Source: Hortaea werneckii
Taxonomy: Eukaryota > Ascomycota > Dothideomycetes > Mycosphaerellales > Teratosphaeriaceae
Direction: 5' to 3'
NCBI GenBank assembly: GCA_037044905.1
Contig: JBAOKB010000159.1
Span: 806,001-870,000, forward strand
Length of the DNA stretch: 64,000 nt
The notes beneath the pieces were generated by a model. The model was given only the letters and a program-made list of their open reading frames with translations. It ran no database searches and was not told the origin of the DNA. Below are positions 33,692 to 45,324 of the stretch, in pieces; within the stretch, counting starts at the first letter, position 1, and each line of letters opens with the position of its first letter. The translations under genes were made by a program, and so were the position numbers.

Positions 33692-33893
33692 TAGAGCTGT
33701 ATACTGCGCACAATGGCTCGTCTTCAGAAACTTGATCTTCCCTTCGCTGAGCCTCTCCCAGCTGCCCCGGCGTTCGGCGCTCTCGGTCCGGGCCTGCCGA
33801 GCCATTCGTGCGGGAGGGCTTTCACATGTCAACTTGAACATCTGTGGATGCATCCATCTGCGACTTCCGTCCTCTCGCCATCAGAAAGGGAGG
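33692..33893. promoter_or_regulatory. Shared divergent promoter of two mitochondrial genes
   Basis: About 200 bases separate the starts of the MICOS subunit and mitochondrial intermediate peptidase genes. No specific factor site was recognised. Confidence 0.5.
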
Positions 33894-36345
33894 ATGCTCA
33901 AACCCGCCCCGAAACGGCCATGGACATGTCCGTCATGTCTCCGCCAACAGCGACGCTCAACGAGGCGGTGTCTCGTGACCTCGAGCACCAACAGAGGTGC
34001 TGCTGCTGCCGCCGCCACGTCAACCGCGTATGATCCACCGGCTTCCAAAGTCGCGCCAGGCCTCCAACACGACGACAAAACGCTTCGACAGATATTCGAT
34101 TCTGCATCAGTATGGAAAGACTTCTCCTCCAAGACCAGGCACCACTATGGCGGCAAGAACGCCGGCCTCTTCCAGAACAAATATCTCACCCGTCCCGAGG
34201 GATTCCAGGACTTTGCCGGCGTCACTTTACAGAAATGCAAGCGCATTGTTGCAAACGTGCTCGCGTATGAGACGACCGATGATCTGAAGCGGGTGGCGAA
34301 AGATCTGGATCGCCTGAGCGACCTGCTATGCAGAGTCATCGATTTATCCGACTTTGTTCGCGCTGTCCATCCCGACAGAAAGGTGCAGATGGCCGCGACG
34401 CAGGCTTATGCGATGATGTTCGAGTATACATGAACGTTCTCAACACTACTACGGGTCTAATGATCAATTGAAAAAGGCGAGCAACATTCCGGAGGTCTGG
34501 GCAAGTTGGAGCGAGATGGAGAGGGAGGTGGCTTTGATTCTGATGAAGGATTTCGCCAAGAGCGCGATCGATCTTAGTGAAAAAGATAGAGCTGCATTTG
34601 TGGACATGAATAATGAGGTCGCGGAAGTGGGGAATGAGTTTGTGGAGAACATGGCTGCGGAGAAGCCCCTATTGTCTCTGGAGAGTTCGAGGCTGAAAGG
34701 CATGGATCCGATGGTGGTGAGGGAGTTGACTAGATGGGGAACTGTGCGCCTACCAACCGTCGGTATGCCTGCTCAGCTGGCACTGAGGACGGTAGAGGAC
34801 GCGGAGACGAGGCGAGAAATCTACATGGCTAATCGCACGTCTTCCCAAGAGAACCTACACCGCCTGGAGACGCTGTTGAAGCGCAGAGCGGAGTTGGCAA
34901 AGCTAAGTGGATACGAAAGTTTCGCACACATGACGCTCACAGACAAGATGGCTCAGACCCCTGAGGCTGTTACTTCTTTTCTGGATGCGCTGGCAAAGGA
35001 CAATGCACCGCAGGCCCAGACCGAGCTCGCCGAACTTCTCGAAATCAAGAAGGCCGATGCGCGTGCAGCTTCGAACTATCCAGTTGAGATGAACGCCTGG
35101 GACAGAGACTACTACACGGCACAGCTTATGTCTTCACTTCGCTCCAAAACTCGCAAGTCAGACTTCCTTTCCGCCTACTTCTCCCTTGGTACCGTCATGC
35201 AAGGTCTCTCGCGGCTCTTCCACCGCCTATATGGCATCCGCCTTGTGCCACGCGAGGCGATGCCAGGCGAAACCTGGAACAGCGACGTCCGGAGACTGGA
35301 CGTCGTCGACGACCACGAGGGGCATATCGCCGTCATCTACTGCGACCTGTTCGAGCGCGCCGGCAAATCCCCCAATCCAGCACACTTCACGCTCCGTTGC
35401 TCACGCAAAATCGAAGAAGAGGAAATTGCCGAAGCCGCTCAATTCTCCTCCCAGTCCGGCAGCCCCTTCGCCACAGCCCAAGAGGCCGCCAACGACGGTC
35501 TTTCCACCAACTTCAACCCCCGCGATGGCAACGCCCTCTACCAACTCCCCACCATAGCCCTCATCTGCGACTTTTCCCTCCCACCTCCCACGTCCGCCGG
35601 TCGACCGACCCTCCTGACCTTCCGCGAGGTCACCACCCTCTTCCACGAAATGGGCCACGCCCTCCACTCCATCTGCGGCCGCACCCCACTCCAAAACGTC
35701 TCCGGCACCCGGTGCGCGACCGACTTCGCCGAGCTCCCCTCCGTCCTGATGGAGAACTTCGCTTCCGCGCCCGAAGTCCTCGCCCTCTGGGCCCGACACT
35801 GGGAGACTGACCAACCGCTCGACGCCGGCCGCGTCGCCGAACGCGTCGACGTCGAGCGCAGGATGCAAGGGTCCGAGATCGAAAGCCAGGTCCTCCTGGG
35901 GATGTTGGATCAGCGGTACCATTCTTCCCTGCCCCTCCATTGGCCTGTCCAAGGAGAAGGACACGGCGATGTGGTACCCGGGACCGCGAGCTCGGCCGTT
36001 TACCAGGACGTCTGGAAGTCCTACTCCGCCGTCCCCGAGCCCGCCGGCACGAGCTGGCAGGGTTTCTTTGGGCACTTGTTCGGCTACGGCGCGACGTATT
36101 ATTCCTACCTGTTCGACCGCGCCATCGCGGGCAAGATCTGGCGGGATGTCTTCCAGCGGTTCCCCCATGGGGCGGTGGACCCGGAGGCAGGGAGGGTGTT
36201 CAGGGAGGAGGTGCTGAGGCATGGCGGTGGACGGGATGGCTGGAGGTGTGTGGCGGGTGCGTTGGGGGAGAGAGGTGCGCAGGGGTTGGCTGAGGGGGGT
36301 AGAGGGGCTATGGAGGAGGTGGGGAGATGGGGTGTACATAATTAG
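33894..36345 (+). CDS. OCT1: Mitochondrial intermediate peptidase (M3 family)
   Basis: It removes an octapeptide from precursor proteins in the mitochondrial matrix. The zinc motif FHEMGHALHSICGRT contains HExxH; the downstream glutamate is probably in VLMENFASAPEV. The N-terminus MLKPAPKRPWTCPSCLRQQ is basic and resembles a presequence. Other family blocks are YEYMNVLNTTTGL-like sequence, GTSWQGFFGHLFGYGATYYS and YLFDRAIAGKIW. Two frame breaks, near 34429 and 34462, each fit one lost base and lie 33 bases apart, within a conserved helix. With both restored the gene is 818 codons, the usual size. No intron is seen. The later part of the gene is very GC-rich, which opens a long false frame on the other strand. 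Confidence 0.92.
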
Positions 36346-36935
36346 GATGGAGGGGTTTTCTCGTGTGTGAGATTTGTATCATAGGGATGAGAAGTCGAGG
36401 CAGAAGCTCGGTCTTCGGTTGGGTTTGAGAGTGTAGAACCTTGTACAGATACAGATGATTATCAAATGTCTATTACGGTATTGATCTATGGACCTGATGT
36501 GAGACTGATGAAATGGATTTGTATATGTTTGAATTACTACCGAATGTCGGGGAGGATGCGCTGTAATTATACAGTGAGAAGGATGAGAACTGGTGGGATA
36601 GCATTCATGTGGGATTGGTCGTTGGTTTCGTTTCCATATGGCTTTGAAACGATCAAGTCAAATCTCTATGCGGAGCTCCTCGCGTGGCGTTTGGATGATC
36701 GGCGACGCTTGTGATGGCGGATGGCGGCCCATGCGCCGCGAATGACAGCAGTGACGAACGACGGCTGGCTGCTGCGCATGAAAGTCGCGAGCTGCCGTGG
36801 AGGAAGCCTGCTATGTGATGTTGCATTATTATGCACCCGCCCTCCTTTCACATTCTTGATGACGCTTTATGAGGCATCTGGGTAACCACTCACTCTTCTG
36901 TGGTTTTGTTACGTTGATTGGCCAGGCACCCTATC
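36346..36935. other. Intergenic upstream of the UBP2-type gene
   Basis: About 590 bases, with no gene supported. It holds the peptidase gene 3' end and the deubiquitinase promoter. Confidence 0.5.
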
Positions 36936-39900
36936 ATGTCTACCCATCGAAGCGGTCCTGGAAAGACAGCCCCGAAGCTCTTGCAGGACTTCCTCGCCTT
37001 TGATCCGCTGCGAACGGGACAGAATGGCACCGTCCTCGCCGATCACAACCCGCCCGTCGGCGAAGGCCAGCAACTTGCCAAACCCATTGGAAGCTGTCAA
37101 CACGAGTACACGACCAAGCACAAGCAGAGCGTGCTGCCCCCGCTCGATCTGAGACCCGATGGGACGACCAAATTCAGGCTCGCGGCAGTTTGCAAGAAGT
37201 GCAGGATACACGCAGATGTCCACCTGGATTACAAAGGAGCGACAGATCCATGTCCAAATGCCTCATATCCACTGCATCACTTCCAGCGTTTGACGTCTGC
37301 GGATGAGGTTGGCCACAGTCGCATCAAGTATGGCTGGCAATGCTCCGCACCGCAGTGTCAGGCGATCCTCGAAGTTAGCTACAGGCAGGCAAGGATATAC
37401 GATCAGGAGAAGGATCTGCTTATCAATACGGAATACTTGAAGAGAAGATATGAAGCTGTGGTGCAACAGGATCCCTCAAGAGAAGGCATACGCCAGGCAA
37501 CGCCTATGGAAGCGCTTTCAAGGCTGCGCAAGTACACACGGGATGCATTAGATCCTAGACATGATCGGCGGTCCTTCCCGGCCAACAACAAGCGGTTCAT
37601 GGAGGCTTTCGGTCCCTATGGCCAGGATTGCAGGGCACTGCTTGAGCGCCTAGGCTTCAAGTACGCAGTAAGCTTTCTTGCAAGTGGCAGCTATAATGGT
37701 GGCATGCTAACCGATGCCAGGATGACGAGTGGGCATTGCCTAATCCGGACACTATAGACGATCGTTTCGCGGCAGACGGCACTAGTCACCGCGAGTTCCT
37801 CGAGGACGTCGAAATAGAGCTGTTGGCATGGATGTATAAGCTCTCAGCTGATACAGGTGCTGCGAACACTGCCGCAGCGGAAGGCTGGCCTTCTGCAATA
37901 CGCGATCTAGAGCGGACACTCTCAGCGCAAGGCTGTACGTATTCCGTGTTTGTTTGCTAGGTTACGTTCTGAAGCTAACGCATATGCATAGATCAAAGAC
38001 ATGCGTCTTTGCGACGTCCCGGAACGGCAAACGAACAGAACGCGTATGTTAACTCTTTTAACCTCAGTACACATGACTTCAATCTGACCACGCAGCAGAT
38101 ACTTTGCCAGTCTCGGCTCACTCCCAGATTTTGCTGATAACCTCGTTGAATTCGCGTACGACAGACAGGCCATGTGCGATCCCGAACGACTGCCATACTA
38201 CTTTGAATGTCTGCAAGTCATCAGCGAGTCTCGACAGACCGAGCAGCTCCAGATGAAGGTCGCCACCCTGGAGTCGCAAGATCTCGTCAGCCGACGTGAC
38301 CTGCACGCCGCCTATCGTTACCTCAACATCCCGCAGTCCGAAGCGAGCAAGTTGGACGACCAACGCGTGCTCGAGTTGTTTCAGGCGCAGCAACCTGATC
38401 TTGGACCTGCCGGCGCCGGAGGAGGCGCGACAGGCGCTTTACAGGATCGGCACGGCCAGGCAGAGCCAAATTCTTATCAACGCTTCACGTCAATCTGTTG
38501 AAACATACGACGACGCTCTCTCGTGGCTTGGCAACGGTGCAGACAAGAATACACCCGATGACAATCTGATAGCCATTGTGGCTGCAAAGGTCAGTTTACG
38601 ATTCGATATCCATTGTGATATTGACCAATGAGGCTGACTCATCAAAGGTTGCGGAAAGTAAATCAAACGAAGAGATTGCGCAGAAAGCGATCGCCACCAT
38701 TGCGCGCGAACGCAAAAGCAACATGCTGAACAATTGGCTGACGACTGGCCGCACCGATGGCTACACCATGGACGTCAACGAAGCTTTACGTTATCTCAAC
38801 ATCGAGCAGAACATCAGCGACATCGAACCGACAGTCCTGCCGATCCTGTTCGATAGTGCGCGGAAAGATCGACCCGGCGACACTGTCGAGAAGGCGATTT
38901 CGGCAATCCAACAATTCCTCGCTAATCAAAACAGCGCCGGCCCAAGAGCTCCAGAGGCATGGCCTGTCGGTCTCACAAGCCATGGCAATACCTGCTACCT
39001 TAACAGCCTCCTGCAGTATTATTTCAGCATCAAACCTCTGCGGGAAATGGTCATGAACTACAATCAATACAAGCTGGATACTTCCAAGTACACCGAGAAG
39101 CTGGAACGGGTTGGGCAGCGGAAGATATCGATGGTGGAGATCAAGGGTGGTCAGCGTTTTGCTGAGGATCTGGTACATCTCTTCCAACGCATGATCAAGG
39201 AGCCTTCGAGCGCTGTCAAGCCTGAAGAGGATTTGGTCTGTCGCGCATTCTTGGAGCCGAAGGACTATGCCTTACTCGCCTCGGATGTGACGAGCGCGAC
39301 CGTCACAGAGAACGCGGTGGATCAGAAGCTTACAGATGCGGAGACAGGCGAAGAGGCAAGCGCCGCGAGCGCTTCGGCGGATCGGCATCTTTCCAATGCT
39401 AGCAGCGTGACATTGCATGGTGAGGAGCAGGATGTGTCTATGACCAACAATGAGAGACCACCTACACCGCCCGATTCGCCGAAGGAGAAGGCGATGGAGA
39501 AGCAGCCCTCAGACGGCAGGCCGCCGTTACCGCCACGCGCTCAGTTACGCAGGTTCTCCACTAGTACGAAGGAGGAGGCACTGAGACTGGCAAAATACAA
39601 TGCCACACAGCAGCAAGATGTCACCGAGGTACACGACGGCATCATGTTCAGACTGCGGTCGGGCATGATGCCACGAAGCGTTGACGAGTTTGGTGAGCAG
39701 GAAGATCCTCTCCGCGATATGTACGCCATCGGCATGACCGAGCGTCATATTGAGAAGGGAGTTGAAGGCAAGCCGATCCCGCAGACAGATTCAAGCATCA
39801 CCGTCAATGTCCCCACCGAGCCGACCGATATCTACTCCGCTCTCGATGAAGTCTTTGACTTGCAGCCGTACGGCAACAGGGCTGATGTTGAGGCGTACAA

Positions 39901-40843
39901 GAGTATCCGTCATTTACCGCCGGTGCTGCAGATTAGCATGCCGCGTATTGGGTTTGACCGGAGTAGAGGAGGGACTTTCAAGTCGGAAGAGATGATCAAG
40001 CTCGAAGACGAGCTGTACATGGATCGCTATTGCGATACAAGTCATGCTGACATCGCAGAGCGAAGGCGACGGTGCTGGGGATGGCGCAAGCAATTACGGA
40101 GTCTGAAGAAGGAGCAGAAGGCTCTCACGGAGACGGGCGTGGATCAATTAGACGGTCCCGCCGCAGTGTCTCAAAGCGCGCAGTACCTCCAAAGCGTCAG
40201 CGAGACCAACAATCTTATGCAAGAAGCCGGGTTGGAAGGCATCGACATCGACGAACGACTCCCTAGCGTTCTTGCCACCGAGGCCCACGAGCAGAGCAAA
40301 CGCCTCGTTTCGCTCCAAACCGAATCGAAAGCCTGCAAGCCCTGCTCGAAACGCAGTTCCAGGACCTCAAAGCAGCTCAAGTACCGCCTCGCCGCCGTCT
40401 TCATCCACCGCGGCAGCCACGGGCACGGCCACTACTGGGTCTACATCCACGACTTCGCCAACAACGTCTGGCGGAACTACAACGACGAGCGGGTCGAGGA
40501 AGTCTCGAACTTGGCCGACGTCTTCGAGGCTAAGACCTGGCAGCAGGGGACGCCGACGTACGCGGTTTATGTCCGCGACGAGGAGAAGGAGCGCTTGGTG
40601 CAGCCGCTGTGTCGGGAGCCGGAACGGGTAGCTTCGATGGCTGAGGTTTCGTCATCACAGCAGTGGGAGGATCAGCAGCAGCAGCAGCCGCAGCAGGGGC
40701 AGGACGTGCAGATGAAGGATCCCTCGTGGAATCATCAGCCAAGGTCCGACGCTTCGCAGCGGACTGTCGCGCCGAAGATGACGGAGGAGGGCGGGCAGCA
40801 GTCGTGGGATGAGACGAGGCAGGTTGCGCAGGCCGACTGGTAG
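36936..40843 (+). CDS. UBP2: Ubiquitin carboxyl-terminal hydrolase of the UBP2 type
   Basis: Yeast Ubp2 trims K63-linked ubiquitin and opposes the ligase Rsp5. The Cys box is GLTSHGNTCYLNSLLQYYF and the His box GSHGHGHYWVYIHDF, at the far C-terminus, with a large insert between them rich in charged and Ser/Pro residues. The N-terminal half carries FRLAAVCKKCRIHADVHLDY and a repeated helical region (MDVNEALRYLNIEQ and its relative AAYRYLNIPQSEASKL). Four introns are clear: 37668-37720, 37935-37991, 38044-38095, 38590-38647. Three frame breaks lie near 38405, 40317 and 40376; the last two form a compensating pair around RIESLQALLETQFQDLK. Counting them gives 1229 codons. The tail is Gln-rich. 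Confidence 0.88.
40672..40695 (+). repeat. CAG-rich tract coding for glutamines
   Basis: CAG units interrupted once by CCG, inside the disordered C-terminal tail of the UBP2-type gene. Confidence 0.75.
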
Positions 40844-41575
40844 AACCATCGTTTTTTCCTTTCCTTTCCTCCCAACCTCACTTAACATTTTCTCTTGTAT
40901 TCCGTCCTCCACATTCCCATCTTGTGGGAACAGGCACTCAAAAGGGACTCATCATCGACTTCTTGAGCAGCGGGGAACCATGACGGGGTTCTGCTCATGC
41001 ACCTGCGGGAGGGGGCGCGTAAGGGGAAAGAAAGCATAAAGAGTCAAATAGTAAGATGACAATTCTGTCCTCCGTCGCAACCGCCGATTTCGAGTTTTCA
41101 TTTGATTATCCATGCTGTTCAAGGAGCTAGAGACACTTTTCTCGATTTGTTTTACAAGAAATGGAGTGTGAATACAAAAGCGCCGCATATTCCCAGCGCC
41201 GCCGCCCCTTTGATTTGCGCTTTGCTGTAAATGAGAAATTTCCATAGTTACACTGATGCCCCGTTTTGAGAAGGAAGCTCCCCCTTTCCCTGGCTCATTC
41301 CAAAAATATGAATCATACATCTCGCGTTCAGAGGACAGGCCGTTGGGGAGAGGATTCGCTTACTGCGCCATCTGCCATCCAGCGCCTTGCTGCCACGGGC
41401 TTCTAAACCTCTTGGGTGCTTTCCCTCCCTCCCTAACCAGAAAGCTGCCCGGCCAGAGTTGCTGGCGGCTCCAACCCGGTATGCACCAATCCTTCTTCTC
41501 CTGACAGAAACCACCGGGTCAACCACCCCTTTCTTTCTGCCCAATCGTAGACAAACAAGAAAAGAACGCCCCCCT
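40844..41575. other. Intergenic between converging genes
   Basis: Between the 3' ends of the UBP2-type and mitoferrin genes. No gene seen. Confidence 0.5.
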
Positions 41576-42778
41576 CTATTTCTCATCCTCCATCCGAATA
41601 AAATACGCCTTCGCAACCTCGTACGCGCTCCAGCAGATCGCCGTACTGGGGCGGCGGTGACGACACGCGCGTTCATGCCGCGGAAAAACCCTTTCGCGCC
41701 TTCCCTTCGCCAGATAATCCCCGCCGCGTCGAACAGGCCGCGCGCGTGCCGGATCTCGGCATCGCTTGAGACGCCGCGGGTCTGGAGGAGGGTCTTGACG
41801 ACGTCGAGTGGGGTTGTGGCGGCGGCGGCGAAACCTCCTGCCAGTCCGCCCGCCGTGCAGTGGGTTAGCGGGTCGTAGCCTGCTCGTCGTCGGCGCTGCA
41901 TGACTTTGGTGAGGGACTCGTAGGCGGTGAATTGGAGGGCGGTGAAGGGGACGGTCATGGTCAGTGTGGTGGGGTAGGAGACGTAGAAGGCGCGCAGGCC
42001 TTCTTGCCGGAAGACGGTGCGCGCGCAGTCGCTTATCGAGGTGTAGGTCGAGCCGTGGACTTGCATGCGTTGCTTGATGACGTCGAAGGGGTTCATGAAG
42101 GCGTCGGAGGCGATGGTTGCGCAGGCGCCGGATGAGGCTGTTGTTTTTCTTTTAGCATTGACTTGCCTTGTGGGGTTGACTGTGCAGTTGAGAACGTACC
42201 TGCTGCGATGGGGTGGTGGCCGGCGGCATTGCCACCCATTGCCTGCTTCACCACCTCGTACGTTGCGAAGTAGACTGCGTGTGCGGGACCTGAGTTATAC
42301 TGTCAGCTGCCTTGGCCTTTCGCAGCTCATAACTCTGCCTTGGTTCTCACCTGCTCCCAATACCACGCTAGACACTCCTCGCCATAACGATAAGTATCCT
42401 TCCGCTCTTGAAATCGTCGAGATTGCATTTCCAAGACCAGTATATATCGCCGCCGGCGTCGGGTTGACGACCTGCAATCGCGTCTGTAACGTCGCACATT
42501 CAGTCAGCCATTGCCACTTCTCTCCCCCTTCATCACTAGCTTTTCCCATCGAATGCCCGACTTACCTTCAGTAGATCGACGGGATACATGACCGAGTGCT
42601 CCGCTATCCCAGCAAACGCGCCGGCTGCCATGTTCGCGGCCAGCGAGAAGTTGGGCGGCAGCGATTCATAGTCGTACTCCTCCGGCGGCTCCACCACATT
42701 GAGCGCCTGCTGGTCCCCTGCTGCTCCTGCCATCCGCCCTGCGGGCTGTATCACTGGACCGGCGGACGCGGTGGACAT
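41576..42778 (-). CDS. Mitoferrin, mitochondrial iron carrier (MRS3/MRS4 type)
   Basis: It imports iron into the mitochondrial matrix. Three carrier repeats are visible: AGAFAGIAEHSVMYPVDLLK with TRLQVVNPTPAAIYTG, then ASDAFMNPFDVIKQRMQVHG, then GFAAAATTPLDVVKTLLQTRG. The PxD..K signatures (PVDLLK, PFDVIK, PLDVVK) and the MNPFDVIKQRMQ block are typical of mitoferrins. The introns are 42484-42565, 42290-42350 and 42138-42199. One frame break near 41648 fits one lost base; beyond it the end reads AICWSAYEVAKAYF and stops at 41576. The restored length is 333 codons. The upstream DNA carries a siderophore-repressor GATA site. Confidence 0.9.
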
Positions 42779-42902
42779 ACAAGCGAGGAAGGGCGAAAGG
42801 CGACGAGGAGACGGCGTGGAGAGGATGTAGTGGCTCTCTGCGGACTGTAACTGCTTTATTCGTTTGCGCGGAGAGGGCGAGAGCTTTCGTTTGGCGTTGG
42901 TT

Positions 42903-42911
42903 TTATCTGAT
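42903..42911 (-). promoter_or_regulatory. Exact SreA/Sre1-type GATA site upstream of mitoferrin
   Basis: TTATCTGAT here is ATCAGATAA on the gene strand, an exact match to ATCWGATAA, the site bound by fungal siderophore-repressor GATA factors. It lies about 125 bases before the start codon. Confidence 0.6.
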
Positions 42912-42933
42912 CCTCGCCCGGGAAAGGAAAAGA

Positions 42934-42942
42934 ATCTGATTA
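42934..42942 (+). promoter_or_regulatory. Near-match GATA-type site upstream of mitoferrin
   Basis: ATCTGATTA differs by one base from ATCWGATAA and lies 22 bases beyond the exact site, so the two could act as a pair. Confidence 0.35.
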
Positions 42943-43674
42943 TGCGCGAAGCTGTCCGTTTCGGCGATGCTGGAAGTTCCGATGTTACGCGGACAAAGGA
43001 CGGTCGCTGATCAAGGCAGCGATGGTGATGATGGAGACAATGATAGTGCGAAAGGATGAGAAGATGTGGTAGTGGTGCGCACCCCCTCCAAGTTAGACAA
43101 GAGATAGAGTCCGAACGACGAGGATCTTGGCCAGTGCTCTCACACTGGTAAGATTAACGTTTTTGGCTTTATGCTACTCCAACAAATGTCATCGTCCTCT
43201 CTCCTCCCTCGGAGGTGACGGAACCAAACCCACTCCGAAAATGCCTCGGCAAGCCTGGTATTTGAGATTGACTATCTGATATTTACTCATCTGGACCTTA
43301 ACCGTTTGGTAAACGCGACGACTGCGCAAGTGGATCTGGATCCTCGCAATTGGTATGCACGCGTACCGGAAGTCCGGACATGTGCAGCTTCGGATGCGAC
43401 TGAGGCCGACCGAAAGCTGACTGATGCGCTCGCTTCGATGCCGGAGCTCGCTGGCAGAGTACCGATTTCGGCAGAAACGACACGAGCCAATGGACACTCG
43501 CCGTGCAAGATGGGTCTGTATATGCAGTGGTCTCTTGGACGTCGCTGCGCTCGTATTTGTACAATCCCCCTCCGCTATGCCCATTATTAAAAAGGTCAAG
43601 ATTGTTCGTGAGGAGTACAATGTCATGGATGAACCGAAAAGCCATAGTGGCACAGCTCGCAAAACCCCAAAGAT

Positions 43675-44913
43675 CTACTTCGCCGTCCGAACCCCCACCG
43701 CCTTCAGAATATCATCAACACCAACCCCCGGCCCACCACCCACCACATCCCTCCAAACCCGTTCCTCCGCCCTCTTCTCCTCCTCCAAGATCCCCCAATT
43801 CGGACTCTTCTCCCCACTCCTCAACCACTTAAAATCACCCACCTGCCGCCACTGATTCTCCGTCTCCCGATCCAGATTCGTAGTATAAGCCTCCGGCAAC
43901 GGCGCAAACCCGATCCCCTGACAATCCTCAATGATCGGCCGACTGGCCGCGTGCAAGTACACCGCCGTGTCGCGACTCTCATGCATCCGGAACTGCCGCG
44001 TCGCCACCACCACGACCGACTCGGTGACGCTGGTGAGGTGGATAGGACCGCTGACGTGCCCGCAGATGATCAGCGAGGAAGAGATGTTCTTCAGTGTGAG
44101 TCCGGCGAACGTCTGCTGTTTCGGCGACAGGAGGTTCTCCTCTGATGCGCTGCACGAGCCGAGATCGATCACGCACCGCGTCAGGTTCGACAGCGTGGCT
44201 GAGGTGCTCGCGTGTCGTTCGTGCGGGGGCAGGATGATGTGCACGCCAGTGTGGTCGTGCATCTTGACTGCTTTGCCGATGCTGCCTGCTGTAGGATTGC
44301 CATTGCCGGCTGCGAGTTCCGGGGCGGGGGACTGCAAGTGTGCTGGTGTGGTGGCTGCGCTCGATTCGTCCGACGTGGTCGTTCCAGATTCGTACCCGGG
44401 CACTGCTCTACGCTGTTGCTTGGCCAGCTCGACGGCATCACTGATCGAGATCGCGCTTTCGTTCTTCTTCTGCATGCCGATGCCGTGGGCCCGGTTCTTG
44501 AAGGCGAACCTGGGTTTCGGTGCAAGAGTGCTCCGGATATCTTCCAGTTTCGTGGTAAGGGCTTTGATTGCTTCGCCGTAGCTTCTCTGGTCATGAGCAG
44601 GTAGGATAGATGAAGAGTCCTTGACGGAGTCGGACAGCTGGGCGATGGCTGCTTGGCAGTGTGCAATGGCATCGGCTCGCTCGCCTCCTGATATTCCAGT
44701 ATCTTGTAACCTGGCCATTCGCTCTTGAAGGTCTGTCACGGAATACTGGAAATACTTGAAGAACTTTTCGGCGTTGGTCAGTTCTCTGGTGAGCTCTGGC
44801 ATGTGCTCCATTGTGGCCGCTGGTGATTCCGTCGTAGCTTCTGGCATCTTGAAGCTCTGGTCAGGCGGTAGTGCGACAAAAGTGCTTGATTTTGAGGCAG
44901 ACACGGTACACAA
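43675..44913 (-). CDS. Tubulin-binding cofactor C
   Basis: TBCC stimulates GTP hydrolysis by beta-tubulin during tubulin heterodimer assembly (yeast CIN2). The N-terminus is helical (LTNAEKFFKYFQYSVTDLQ), as in the spectrin-like domain. The C-terminal beta-helix holds LKNISSSLIICGHVSGPIHL and RQFRMHESRD, in which QFRMH contains the arginine needed for activity. The end reads DFKWLRSGEKSPNWGILEEE. It is intronless with no frame break: 413 codons from the first ATG, or 22 shorter if translation begins at MPEATTESP (44847), which looks the more natural start. Confidence 0.88.
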   Translation of the reverse strand: MCTVSASKSSTFVALPPDQSFKMPEATTESPAATMEHMPELTRELTNAEKFFKYFQYSVTDLQERMARLQDTGISGGERADAIAHCQAAIAQLSDSVKDSSSILPAHDQRSYGEAIKALTTKLEDIRSTLAPKPRFAFKNRAHGIGMQKKNESAISISDAVELAKQQRRAVPGYESGTTTSDESSAATTPAHLQSPAPELAAGNGNPTAGSIGKAVKMHDHTGVHIILPPHERHASTSATLSNLTRCVIDLGSCSASEENLLSPKQQTFAGLTLKNISSSLIICGHVSGPIHLTSVTESVVVVATRQFRMHESRDTAVYLHAASRPIIEDCQGIGFAPLPEAYTTNLDRETENQWRQVGDFKWLRSGEKSPNWGILEEEKRAEERVWRDVVGGGPGVGVDDILKAVGVRTAK

Positions 44914-45324
44914 GTTATAGCATTGGGAACTGAAAAACCAGTCGGATACTTCTTATTTGATATGCCGTGGCAAGAGATAGATGCCAGTACTGACCCCGCG
45001 TAAGGATGGTCTTGGGAGACGCGAGCTTTCAAAGCTCTGATGCGTGATGATTGCAGCACCGCGGAACCGGGGATGCGCTAGAGTCAGCCAATCAGAACGC
45101 AGCAAATGGTGATTGGGAATTAGAAGGATTGTAAACGAGAGCATGCCAAAAACCCGCATGTGCGCATCTGCACCTTTTCCGAGGCGACTGTGGCGATGAT
45201 TAGACAAATTCACCTTTCATTGTTCATTGAGGTAAAAGCAGGGGACTCCGAGCCAATCCCAATTGGCAAAGCAAGTACGTCGTGAGAAACCCTGTCTGTA
45301 TGTAGTAGCAGTATGATACAAAAT
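44914..45324. other. Intergenic, tubulin cofactor C promoter
   Basis: About 410 bases upstream of the cofactor C start and beyond the complex I gene stop. No gene seen. Confidence 0.5.

Larger units (their letters stand above)
42779..43674. other. Intergenic, mitoferrin promoter and downstream of tubulin cofactor C
   Basis: About 900 bases, no supported gene. The mitoferrin side contains the GATA-type sites listed separately. Confidence 0.5.

Noticed and set aside
35401..36339. Long open frame of 312 codons on the minus strand
   Set aside because: It lies antisense to the mitochondrial peptidase in very GC-rich sequence and has no family motif. It is a mirror of codon bias.
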